Shown here piece by piece: positions 12,438 to 24,371 of a stretch of DNA of 64,000 nt (within the stretch, counting starts at the first letter, position 1; every line of letters starts with the position of its first letter). A program made the translations under genes and the position numbers. The stretch is from Cervus elaphus (taxonomy: Eukaryota > Chordata > Mammalia > Artiodactyla > Cervidae), in NCBI RefSeq assembly GCF_910594005.1, contig NC_057827.1, forward strand, positions 2,728,001 through 2,792,000. Direction: 5' to 3'. The notes under the pieces were generated by a model. It was given only the letters and a program-made list of their open reading frames with translations. It did no database searches and was not told where the DNA came from.

Positions 12438-13233
12438 TTGGTCCACGGAGATCTTTCGTGTTGCTACAGTGACCTCAGGGTCCCTCTAGCCTTGAAACAG
12501 TGTTCTTGGGGTTTCAATGGAGTGCCATCAAGGAAATCCAGGCTCTTTTCATGTGTGATGTGCAACACGGAATTGCTCTGCACGCAGTGCAGTGGAATCG
12601 GGCCTCATCTCGCGGCGAGGGGGAAGTCTCATGGTTTTTCTCGAGTTGCGGCGGGAACCTGGGGTATATTCTCGAGTTACTATGGGGATGGCCCTTCCAC
12701 ACATGTGTTTGTTCAGCGACGTCAGGACTCCTGCTTAGTTGCGAGGGACAACTCGGGATTCTTCTCGAGGCTTGACAGGGCAATTGGGATGCCTCTCCAG
12801 CTGAGGCGGGAGACCAAGGGTCCCTTTCCACGTGCCACAGAAATCCTGGGACTCCTATCAAGTTTCACGAAGAGTCAGGCATCATCTCTTTTGGAGGCAC
12901 TGATCTCCGCGTACCTCTGGAGTTTTCAAAGGATGTGAGGCCTTCGGTCGCGATGAGGTGGGGAACTAGGTCTTTCTCTGTGGTCTCCACAGGGGATTCA
13001 CACATCCTTTCGTCTTGGGAGATGCAAGACGAGCCTGCATTCAAGTCACTGCAGGGATATCCGGCCTTATTTCGAGCCAGGGCATCGCGGTGTCCATTCC
13101 ACTTGAGGCCACAAACTCAGGGTCCCTCTCACATACCTAGAGCTGAGAGAAGCCTCCTCTTGAGGTGCTTGTGGTAAGGTGGTATTCCTCTGGAGTCGAA
13201 GTTAGGGACTAACCTCTCATCTCGAGTTGATTT
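12438..13233. repeat. Unit 16, twin of unit 38 (29941)
   Basis: This unit has GGGGTTTCAATGGAGTGCC where others have TTTCTCTGG, plus TTACTATGGGG in place of TTACGACGGGG and CACACATGTG, which loses the first E-box. Unit 38 at 29941 shares the first and the third of these and has TTACTACGGGG. The end of the preceding unit in both places has TGTGGTTAGGTGG instead of TGTGGTAAGGTGG and ATCTCAAGTTGAT instead of ATCTCGAGTTGAT. The shared block therefore crosses a unit boundary and lies 22 units (17,503 bp) apart. Confidence 0.85.
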
Positions 13234-16200
13234 TTGGTCAACGGAGCTCTTTCGTGTTGCTACAGTAACCTCAGGATCCCTCTAGCCTTGAAACAGTGTT
13301 CTTGGGGTTTCTCTGGAGTGCCATCAAGGATAACAAGGCTCCTTCCATGTGTGATGTGCAACACTGAATTGCTCTGCACGCAGTGCAGGGGAATCGGGCC
13401 TCATCTCGCGGCGAGGGGGAAGTCTCATGGTTTTTCTCGAGTTGCAGCGGGAACTTGGGGTATACTCTCGAGTTACGACGGGGATGGCCCTTCCACCCAC
13501 GTGTTTGTTCAGTGACGTCAGGACTCCTGCCTAGTTGCGAGGGACAACTCGGGATTCTCCTCGAGGCTTGGCAGGGCAATTGGGACGCCTCTCCAGCTGA
13601 GGCGGGAGACCAAGTGTCCCTTTCCACGTGCCACAGGAATCCTGGGACTCCTATCAAGTTTCACGAGGAGTCAGGCATCGTCTCCTTTGGAGGCACTGAT
13701 CTCCGCGTACCTCTGGAGTTTTCAAAGGATGTTAGGCCTCCGGTCGCCATGAGGTGGGGACCTAGGTCTTTCTCTGTGGTCTCCACAGGGGATTCAGACA
13801 TCATTTCGTCTTGGGAGATGCAAGACGAGCCTGCATTCAAGTCACTGCGGGGATATCCGGCCTTATTTCGCATCAGGGCATCGCAGTGTCCATTCCACTA
13901 GGGGCCGCAAACTCAGGGTCCCTCTCACATACCTAGAGCTGAGAGAAGCCTCCTCTTGAGGTGCTTGTGGTAAGGTGGTATTCCTCTGGAGTCGAAGCCA
14001 GGGACTAACCTCTCATCTCGAGTTGATTTTTGGTCCACGGAGCTCTTTCGTGTTGCTACAGTGACCTCAGGATCCCTCTAGCCTTGAAACAGTGTTCTTG
14101 GGGTTTCTCTGGAGTGCCATCAAGGAAATCAATGCTCCTTTCATGTGTGATGTGCAACACGGAATTGCTCTGCATGTAGCGCAGGGGAATCGGGCCTCAT
14201 CTCACGGCGAGGGGGAAGTCTCATGGTATTTCTCGAGTTGCGGCGGGAACCTGGGGTATATTCTGGAGTTATGACGGGGATGGCCCTTGCACCCACGTTT
14301 TTCTTCAGCGACGTCAGGACTCCTGCCTAGTTGCGAGGGACAACTCGGGATTCTCCTCGAGGCTTGGCAGGGCAATTGGGACGCCTCTCCAGCTGAGGCG
14401 GGAGACCAAGGGTTCCTTTCCACGTACCACAGGAATCCTGGGACTCCTATGAAGGTTAACGAGGAGTCAGGCATCGTCTCCTTTGGAGGCACTGATCTCC
14501 GCGTACCTCTGGAGTTTTCAAAGGATGTGAGGCCTCCGGTCGCCATGAGGTGGGGAACTAGGTCTTTCTCTGTGTTCTCCACAGGGGATTCAGACATCCT
14601 TTCATCTTGGGAGATGCAAGACGAGCCTGCATTCAAGTCACTGCGGGGATATCCGGCCTTATTTCGCATCAGGGCATCGCAGTGTCCATTCCACTTGAGG
14701 CTGCAAACTCAGGGTCCCTCTCACATACCTAGAGCTGAGAGAAGCCTCCTCTTGAGGTGCTTGTGGTAAGGTGGTATTCCTCTGGAGTCGAAGCCAGGGA
14801 CTAACCTCTCATCTCGAGTTGATTTTTGGTCCACGGAGCTCTTTCGTGTGGCAACAGTGACCTCAGGATCCCTCTAGCCTTGAAACAGTGTTCTTCGGGT
14901 TTCTATGGAGTGCCATCAAGGAAATCAAGGCTCCTTTCATGTGTGATGTGCAAGACGGAATTGCTCTGCACGCAGTGCAGGGGAATCAGGCCTCATCTCG
15001 CGCGTAGGGGAAGTCTCATGGTTTTTCTCGAGTTGCGGCGGGAACCTGGGGTATATTCTCGAGTAACGACGGGAATGGCCCTTCCACACACGTGTTTGTT
15101 CAGCGACGTCTGGACTCCTGCCTAGTTGCGAGGGACATCTCGGGATTCTCCTCGAGGCTTGGCAGGGCAATTGGGACGCCTCTCCAGCTGAGGCGGGAGA
15201 CCATGGGTTCCTTTCCACGTGCCACAGGAATCCTGGGACTCTTATCAAGTTTCACGAGGAGTCAGGCATCGTCTCCTTTGGAGGCACTGATCTCCGCGTA
15301 CCTCTGGAGTTTTCAAAGGATGTGAGGCCTCCGGTCGCGATGAGGTGGGGAACTAGGTCTTTCTCTGTGGTCTCCACAGGGGATTCAGACATCCTTTCAT
15401 CTTGGGAGATGCAAGACGAGCCTGCATTCAAGTCACTGCAGGGATATCCGGCCATATTTCCCGTCAGGGTATCGCAGTGTCCATTCCACTTGAGGCCGCA
15501 AAATCATGGTCCCTCTCACATACCTAGAGCTGAGAGAAGCCTCCTCTTGAGGTGCTTCTGGTAAGGTGGTATTCCTCTGGAGTCGAAGCCAGGGACTAAC
15601 CTCTCATCTCGAGTTGATTTTTGGTCCACGGAGCTCTTTCGTGTTGCTACAGTGACCACAGGATACCTCTAGCCTTGAAACAGTGTTCTTGGGGATTCTC
15701 TGGAGGGCCATAAAGGAAATCAAGGCACCTTTCATGTGTGATGTGCAACACGGAATTGCTCTGCACGCAGTGCAGGGGAATTGGGCCTCATCTCGCGTCG
15801 AGGGGGAAGTCTCATGGTTTTTCTCGAGTTGCGGCGGGAACCTGGGGTATATTCTCGAGTTACGACGGGGATGGCCCTTCCACCCACGTGTTTGTTCAGT
15901 GACGTCAGGACTCCTGCCTAGTTGCGAGGGACAACTCGGGATTCTCCTCGAGGCTTGGCAGGGCAATTGGGACGCCTCTCCAGCTGAGGCGGGAGACCAA
16001 GGGTCCCTTTCCACGTGCCACAGGAATCCTGTGACTCCTATCAAGTTTCTCGAGGAGTCAGGCATCGTCTCCTTTGGAGGCTCTGATCTCAGCGTACCTC
16101 TGGAGTTTTCAAAGGATGTGAGGCCTCCGGTCGCGATGAGGTGGGGAACTAGGTCTTTCTCTGTGGTCTCCACAGGGGAATCAGACATCCTTTCGTCTTG

Positions 16201-17212
16201 GGAGATGCAAGACGAGCCTGCATTCAAGTCACTGCAGGGATATCCGGCCTTATTTCGAGTCAGGGCATCGCGGTTTCCATTCCACTTGAGGCCGCAAACT
16301 CAGGGTCCCTCTCACATAGCTAGACCTGAGAGAAGGCTCCTCTTGAGGTGCTTGTGGTAAGGTGGTATTCCTCTGGAGTCGAAGTTAGGGACTAACCTCT
16401 CATCTCGAGTTGATTTTTGGTCCACGGAGCTCTTTCGTCTTGCTACAGTGACATCAGGATCCCTCTAGCCTTGAAACAGTGTTCTTGGAGTTTCTCTGGA
16501 GTGCCATCAAGGAAATCAAGGCTCCTTTCATGTGTGATGTGCAACCTGGAATTGCTCTGCACGCAGTGCAGGGGAATCGGGCCTCATCTCGCTGCGAGGG
16601 GGAAGTCTCATGGTTTTTCTCGAGTTGCGGCGGGAACCTGGGGTATATTCTCGAGTTACGACGGGGATGGCCCTTCCACACAAGTGTTTGTTCAGCGACG
16701 GCAGGACTCCTGCCTAGTTGCGAGGGGAAACTCAGGATTCTCCTCGAGGCTTGGCAGGGCAATTTGGACGCCTCTCCAGCTGAGGCAGGAGACCAAGGGT
16801 CCCTTTCCACGTGCCACAGGAATCCTGGGACTCCTATCAAGTTTCACGAGGAGTCAGGCATCGTCTCCTTTGGAGGCACTGATCTCTGCGTACCTCTGGA
16901 ATTTTCAAAGGATGTGAGGCCTCCGGTCGCGATGAGGTGGGGAACTAGGTCTTTCTCTGTGGTCTCCACAGGGGATTCAGACATGATTTCGTCTTGGGAG
17001 ATGCAAGACGAGCCTGCATTCAAGTCACTGCAGGGATATCCGGCCTTATTTCGAGTCAGGGCATCGCGGTGTCCATTCCACTTGAGGCCGCAAACTCAGG
17101 GTCCCTCTCACATACCTAGAGCTGAGAGAAGCCTCTTCTTGAGGTGCTTGTGGTAAGGTGGTATTCCTCTGGAGTCGAAGCCAGGGACTAACCTATCATC
17201 TCGAGTTGATTT

Positions 17213-19599
17213 GTGGTCCACGGAGCTCTTTCGTGTTCCTACAGTGACCTCAGGATCCGTCTAGCCTTGAAACAGTGTTCTTGGGGTTTCTCTGAAGTGC
17301 CATCAAGGAAATCAAGGATCCTTTCATGTGTGATGTGCAACACGGAATTGCTCTGCACGCAGAGCAGGGGAATCGGGCCTCATCTCGCGGCGAGGGGGAA
17401 GACTCATGGTTTTTCTCGAGTTGCGGCGGGAACCTGGGATATATTCTCGAGTTACGACGGGGATGGCCCTTCCACACGCGTGTTTGTTCAGCGACGTCAG
17501 GACTCCTGCCTAGTTGCGAGGGACAACTCGGGATTCTCCTCGAGGCTTGGCAGGGCAATTGGGACGCCTCTCCAGCTGAGGCGGGAGACCAAGGGTCCCT
17601 TTCCACGTGCCACAGGAATCCTGGGACTCCTATCAAGTTTCACGAGGAGTCAGGCATCGTCTCCTTTGGAGGCACTGATCTCCGCGTACCTCTGGAGTTT
17701 TCAAAGGATGTGAGGCCTCCGGTCGCGATGAGGTGGGGAACTAGGTCTTTCTCTGTGGTCTCCACAGGGGATTCAGACATCCTTTCATCTTGGGAGATCC
17801 AAGACGAGCCTGCATTCAAGACACTGCAGGGATATTCGGCGTTATTTCGCGTCAGGGCATCGCAGTGTCCATTCCACTTGAGGCCGCAAAATCTTGGTCC
17901 CTCTCACATACCTAGAGCTGAGAGAAGCCTCCTCTTGAGGTGCTTGTGGTAAGATGGTATTCCTCTGGATTCGAAGCCAGGGACTAACCTCTCATCTCGA
18001 GTTGATTTTTGGTCCACGGAGCTCTTCCGTGTTGCTACAGTGACCTTAGGATCCCTCTAGCCTTGAAACAGTGTTCTTGGGGTTTCTCTGGAGTGCCATC
18101 AAGGAAATTAAGGCTCCTTCCATGTTTGATGTGCAACACGGAATTGCTTTGAATGCAGTCAGGGGAAATGGGCCTCATCTTGCGGCGAGGGGGAAGTCTC
18201 ATGGTTTTTCTCGAGTTGCGGCGGGAACCTGGGGTATATTCTCGAGTTACGACGGGGATGGCCCTTCCACCCACGTGTTTGTTCAGCGACGTCAGGACTC
18301 CTGCCTAGTTGCGAGGGACAACTCGGGATTCTCCTCGAGGCTTGGCAGGGCAATTGGAACGCCTCTCCAGCTGAGGCGGAAGACCAAGGGTCCCTTTCCA
18401 CGTGCCACAGGAATCCTGGGACTCCTATCAAGTTTCACGAGGAGTCAGGCATCATCTCCTTTCGATGCACTGATCTCAGTGTACCTCTGGAATTTTCAAA
18501 GTATGTGAGGCCTCTGGTCGCAATGAAGTGGGGAACTAGGTCTTACTCTGTGGTCTCCACAGGGGATTCAGACATCCTTTCGTCTTGGGAGATGCAAGAC
18601 GAGCCTGCATTCAAGTCACTGCAGGGATATCCGGCCTTATTTCGAGCCAGGGCATCGCGGTGTCCATTCCACTTGAGGCCACAAATTCAGGGTCCCTCTC
18701 ACATACCTAGAGCTGAGAGAAGCCTCCTCTTGAGGTGCTTGTGGTAAGGTGGTATTCCTCTGGAGTCGAAGTTAGGGACTAACCTCTCATCTCGAGTTGA
18801 TTTTTGGTCCACGGAGCTCTTTCGTGTTGCTACAGTGACCTCAGGATCCCTCTAGCCTTGAAACAGTGTTCTTGGGGTTTCTCTGGAGTGCCATCAAGGA
18901 TATCAAGGCTCCTTCCATGTGTGATGTGCAACACTGAATTGCTCTGCACGCAGTGCAGGGGAATCGGACCTCATCTCGCGGCGAGGGGGAAGTCTCATGG
19001 TTTTTCTCAAGTTGCGGCGGGAACCTGGGTTATACTCTCGAGTTACGACGGGAATGGCCCTTCCACCCACGTGTTTGTTCAGTGACGTCAGGACTCCTGC
19101 CTAGTTGCGAGGGACAACTCGGGATTCTCCTCAAGGCTTGGCAGGGCAATTGGGACGCCTCTCCAGCTGAGGCGGGAGACCAAGGGTCCCTTTCCACTTG
19201 CCACAGGAATCCTGGGACTCCTATCAAGTTTCACGAGGAGTCAGGCATCGTCTCCTTTGGAGGCACTGATCTCTGCGTACCTCTGGAGTTTTCAAAGGAT
19301 GTGAGGCCTCCGGTCGCGATGAGGTGGGGAACTAGGTCTTTCTCTGTGGTCTCCACAGGGGATTCAGACATCCTTTCATCTTGGGAGATGCAAGACGAGC
19401 CTGCATTCAAGTCACTGCAGGGATATCCGGCCTTATTTCCCGTCAGGGCATCGCAGTGTCCATTCCACTTGAGGCCACAAAATCAGGGTCCCTCTCACAT
19501 ACCTAGAGCTGAGAGAAGCCTCCTCTTGAGGTGCTTGTGGTAAGGTGGTATTCCTCTGGAGTCGAAGCCAGGGACTAACCTCTCATCTCGAGTTGATTT
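17213..19599. repeat. Three-unit block A (units 22-24), copy 1
   Basis: The three units match units 40-42 (31532-33919) in order. Unit 22 has GTGTTCCTACAG, GGATCCGTCTAG, GCAGAGCAGGGG, GAAGACTCATGG, CACACGCGTG and GGGAGATCCAAG. Unit 23 has CTTCCATGTTTGATG, GCTTTGAATGCAG and CAAAGTATGTGAGG. Unit 24 has AAGGATATCAAGGC and CAACACTGAATTGC. All of these recur at the corresponding positions 18 units (14.3 kb) downstream, so a block of at least 2.4 kb was copied or conserved as a set. Confidence 0.85.
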
Positions 19600-22500
19600 T
19601 TGGTCCACGGAGTTCTTCCGTGTTGCTACAGTGACCTCAGGACACCTCTAGCCTTTAAACAGTGTTCTTGGGGTTTCTCTGGAGTGCCATCAAGGAAATC
19701 AAGGCTCCTTTCATGTGTGATGTGCAACACGGAATTGCTCTGCACGCAGTGCAGGGGAATCGGGCCTCATCTCGCGGCGAGGGGGAAGTCTCATGGTTTT
19801 TCTCGAGTTGCGGTGGGAACCTGGGGTATATTCTCGGGTTACGACGGGGATGGCCCTTCCACCCACGTGTTTGTTCAGCGACGTCAGGACTCCTGCCTAG
19901 TTGCGAGGGACAACTTGGGATTCTCCTCGAGGCTTGGCAGGGCAATTGAGACGCCTCTCCAGCAGAGGCGGGAGACCAAGGCTCCCTTTCCACGTGCCAC
20001 AGGAATCCTGGGACTCCTAAAAAGTTTCGCGAGGAGTCAGGCATCGTCTCCTTTGGAGGCACTGATCTCCGCATACCTCTGGAGTATTCAAAGGATGTGA
20101 GGCCTCCGGTCGCGATGAGGTGGGGAACTAGGTCTTTCTCTGTGGTCTCCACAGGGGATTCAGACGTTCTTTCGTCTTGGGAGATGCAAGACGAGCCTGC
20201 ATTCAAGTCACTGCAGGGATATCCCGCCTTATTTCGAGTCAGGGCATTGCGGTGTCCATTCCAATTGAGGCTGCAAACTCAGGGTACCTCTCACATAGAT
20301 AGAGCTGAGAGGAGCCTCCGCTTGAGGTGCTTGTGGTAAGGTGGTATTCCTCTGGATTCGAAGCCAGGGACTAACCTTTCATCTCGAGTTGATTTTTGGT
20401 CCATGGAGCTCTTTCGTATTGCTACAGTGACCTCTGGATCCCTCTAGCCTTGAAACAGTGTTCTTGGGGTTTCTCTGGAGTGCCATCAAGGAAATCAAGG
20501 CTCCTTTCATGTGTGATGTGCAATACGGAATTGCTCTGCACGCAGGGCAGGGGAATTGGGCCTCATCTCGCGTCGAGGGGGAAGTCTCATGGGTTTTCTC
20601 GAGTTGCGGTGGGAACCTGGTGTATATTCTCGAGTTCCGACGGGGATGGCCCTTCCACCCACGTTTTTGTTCAGTGACGTCAGGAGTCCTGCCTAGTCAC
20701 GAGGGACAACTCGGGATTCTCCTCGAGGCTTGGCAGGGCAATTGGGACGCCTCTCCAGCTGAGGCGGGAGACCAAGGGTCCCTTTCCACGTGCCACAGGA
20801 ATCCTGGGACTCCTATCAAGTTTCTCGAGGAGTCAGGCATCGTCTCCTTTGGAGGCTCTGATCTCAGCGTACCTCTGGAGTTTTCAAAGGATGTGAGGCC
20901 TCCGGTCGCGATGAGGTGGGGAACTAGGTCTTTCTCTGTGGTCTCCACAGGGGAATCAGACATCCTTTCGTCTTGGGAGATGCAAGACGAGCCTGCATTC
21001 AAGTCACTGCAGGGATATCCGGCCTTATTTCGAGTCAGGGCATCGCGGTTTCCATTCCACTTGAGGCCACAAACTCAGGGTCCCTCTCACATAGCTAGAG
21101 CTGAGAGAAGCCTCCTCTTGAGGTGCTTGTGGTAAGGTGGTATTCCTCTGGAGTCGAAGCCAGGGACTAACCTCTCATCTCGAGTTGATTTTTGGTCCAC
21201 GGAGCTCTTTTGTGTGGCTACAGTGACCTCAGGATCCCTCTAGCCTTGAAAGAGTGCACTTGGGGTTTCTCTGGAGTGCCATCAAGGAAATCAAGGCTCC
21301 TTTCATGTGTGATGTGCAACACGGAATTGCTCTGCACGCAGTGCAGGGGAATCGGGCCTCATCTAGCGGCGAGGGGACAGTCTCATGGTTTTTCTCGAGT
21401 TGCGGCGGGAATCTGGGGTATATTCTCGAGTTACGACGGGGATGGCCCTTCCACACACGTGTTTGTTCAGCAACGTCAGGACTCCTGCCTAGTTGCAAGG
21501 GACAACTCGGGATTCTCCTTGAGGATGGCAGGGCAATTGGTACGCCTCTCCAGCTGAGGCGGGAGACCAAGGGTCCCTTTTCACGTGCCACAGGAATCCT
21601 GGGACTCCTATCAAGTTTCACGAGGAGTCAGGCATCGTCTCCTTTGGAGGCACTGTTGTCCGCGTACCTCTGGAGTTTTCAAAGGATGTGAGGCCTATGG
21701 TCGCCATGAAGTGGGGAACTAGGTCTTTCTCTGTGGTCTCCACAGGGGATTCAGACATCCTTTCATCTTGGGAGATGCAAGACGAGCCTGCATTCAAGTC
21801 ACTGCAGGGATATCCGGCGTTATTTCCCATCAGGGCATCGCAGTGTCCATTGCACTTGAGGCCGCAAACTCAGGGTCCTTCTCACATAGCTAGAGCTGAG
21901 AGAAGCCTCCTCTTGAGGTGCTTGTGGTAAGGTGGTATTCCTCTGGAGTCGAAGCCAGGGACTAACCTCTCATCTCGAGTTGATTTTTGGTCCACGGAGC
22001 TCTTTCGTGTTGCTACAGTGACATCAGGATCCCTCTATCCTTGAAACAGTGTTCTTGGAGTTTCTCTGGAGTGCCATCAAGGAAATCAAGGCTCCTTTCA
22101 TGTGTGATGTGCAACCTGGAATTGCTCTGCACGCAGTGCAGGGGAATCGGGCCTCATCTCGCTGCGAGGGGGAAGTCTCATGGTTTTTCTCGAGTTGCGG
22201 CGGGAACCTGGGGTATATTCTCGAGTTACGACGGGGATGGCCCTTCCACACAAGTGTTTGTTCCGCGACGGCAGGACTCCTGCCTAGTTGCGAGGGGAAA
22301 CTCAGGATTCTCCTCGAGGCTTGGCAGGGCAATTTGGACGCCTCTCCAGCTGAGGCGGGAGACCAAGGGTCCCTTTCCACGTGCCACAGGAATCCTGGGA
22401 CTCCTATCAAGTTTCACGAGGAGTCAGGCATCGTCTCCTTTGTAGGCACTGATCTCTGCGTACCTCTGGAGTTTTCAAAGGATGTGAGGCCTCCGGCCGC

Positions 22501-22782
22501 GATGAGGTGGGGAACTAGGTCTTTCTCTGTGGTCTCCACAGGGGATTGAGACATCCTTTCGTCTTGGGAGATGCAAGACGAGCCTGCATTCAAGACACTG
22601 CAGGGATATCCGGCCTTATTTCGAGTCAGGGCATCGCGGTGTCCATTCCACTTGAGGCCGCAAACTCAGGGTCCCTCTCACATACCTAGAGCTGAGAGAA
22701 GCCTCCTCTTGAGGTGCTTGTGGTAAGGAGGTATTCCTCTGGAGTCGAAGCCAGGGACTACCCTCTCATCTCGAGTTGATTT

Positions 22783-24371
22783 TTGGTCCACGGAGCTCTT
22801 TTGTGTGGCTACAGTGACCTCAGGATCCCTCTAGCCTTGAAAGAGTGTACTGGGGTTTCTCTGGAGTGCCATCAAGGAAATCAAGGCTCCTTTCATGTGT
22901 GATGTGCAACACGGAATTGCTCTGCACGCAGTGCAGGGGAATCGGGCCTCATCTAGCGGCGAGGGGACAGTCTCATGGTTTTTCTCGAGTTGCGGCGGGA
23001 ACCTGGGGTATATTCTCGAGTTACGACGGGGATGGCCCTTCCACACACGTGTTTGTTCAGCAACGTCAGGACTCCTGCCTAGTTGCAAGGGACAACTCGG
23101 GATTCTCCTTGAGGATTGGCAGGGCAATTGGTACGCCTCTCCAGCTGAGGCGGGAGACCAAGGGTCCCTTTCCACGTGCCACAGGAATCCTGGGACTCCT
23201 ATCAAGTTTCACGAGGAGTCAGGCATCGTCTCCTTTGGAGGCACTGTTGTCCGCGTACCTCTGGAGTTTTCAAAGGATGTGAGGCCTCTGGTCGCCATGA
23301 AGTGGGGAACTAGGTCTTTCTCTGTGGTCTCCACAGGGGATTCAGACATCCTTTCATCTTGGGAGATGCAAGACGAGCCTGCATTCAAGTCACTGCAGGG
23401 ATATCCGGCGTTATTTCCCATCAGGGCATCGCAGTGTCCATTGCACTTGAGGCCGCAAACTCAGGGTCCTTCTCACATAGCTAGAGCTGAGAGAAGCCTC
23501 CTCTTGAGGTGCTTGTGGTAAGGTGGTATTCCTCTGGAGTCGAAGCCAGGGACTAACCTCTCATCTCGAGTTGGTTTTTGGTCCACGGAGCTCTTTCGTG
23601 TTGCTACAGTGACCTCAGGATCCCTCTAGCCTTGAAACAGTGTTCTTGGGGTTTCTCTGGAGTGCCATCAAGGAAATCAAGGCTCCTTTCATGTGTGATG
23701 TGAAACAAGGAATTGCTCTGCACGCAGTGCAGGGGAATCGGGCCTCATCTCCCGGCGAGGGGGAAGTCTCATGGTTTTTCTCGAGTTGCGGCAGGAACCT
23801 GGGGTATATTCTCGAGTTACGACGGGGATGGCCCTTCCACCAAGTGTTTGTCAGCGACGTCAGGGCTCCTGCCTAGTTGCGAGGGACAACTCGGGATTCT
23901 CCTCGAGGCTTGGCAGGGCAATTGGGACGCCTCTCCAGCTGAGGCTGGAGACCAATGGTCCCTTTCGACATGCCACAGGAATCCTTGGACTCCTATCAAG
24001 TTTCACGAGGAGTCAGGCATCGTCTCCTTTGGAGGCACTGATCTCCGCGTACCTCTGGAGTTTTCAAAGGATGTGAGGCCTCCGGTCGCGATGAGGTGGG
24101 GAACTAGGTCTTTCTCTGTGGTCTCCACAGGGGATTCAGACATCCTTTCGTCTTGGGAGATGCAAGACGAGCCTGCATTCAAGTCACTGCAGGGATATCC
24201 GGCCTTATTTCGAGTCAGGGCGTCGCGGTGTCCATCCCACTTGAGACCGCAAACTCAGGGTCCCTCTCACATACCTAAAGCTGAAAGAAGCCTCCTCTTG
24301 AGGTGCTTGTGGTAAGGTGGTATTCCTCTGGAGTCGAAGCCAGGGACTAACCTCTCATCTCGAGTTGATTT
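22783..24371. repeat. Two-unit higher-order repeat, copy 1 (units 29-30)
   Basis: Unit 29 carries TCAGCAACGTCAGG, TAGTTGCAAGGG, GAGGATTGGCAGG, GGCACTGTTGTCCGCG and TTATTTCCCATC. Unit 30 carries GTGAAACAAGGAATTGC, CCACCAAGTGTTTGTCAGCG, CCTTTCGACATGCC and CCATCCCACTTGAGACC. The same pair of subtypes follows immediately at 24372-25961. Unit 30 and unit 32 differ at only three positions that I can find by direct comparison (near 23752, 23793 and 24278), so the duplication is very recent or was recently homogenised. Confidence 0.9.

Larger units (their letters stand above)
10846..21986. repeat. Units 14-27, variants recurring every six units (4775 bp)
   Basis: Units 14 (10846), 20 (15621) and 26 (20396) share AAGTTTCTCGAGGAGTC, GGAGGCTCTGATCTCAGCG and CAGGGGAATCAGAC, changes absent from the units next to them. 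Their spacing is exactly 4775 bp each time. Units 15 (11642) and 27 (21192), 12 units apart, share CATCTAGCGGCGAGGGG and TCAGCAACGTCAGG. This points to a higher-order repeat of about six units, now eroded because the intervening units do not all match at the same period. Unit 17 (13234) matches unit 24 (18804) at seven units. Confidence 0.7.

Noticed and set aside
11704..12489. Longer 261-codon frames at 11704-12489 and 29207-29992
   Set aside because: They arise from a single change of TAA to TTA at the end of the usual frame (TGTGGTTAGG) shared by twin units, and simply run on to the next stop.
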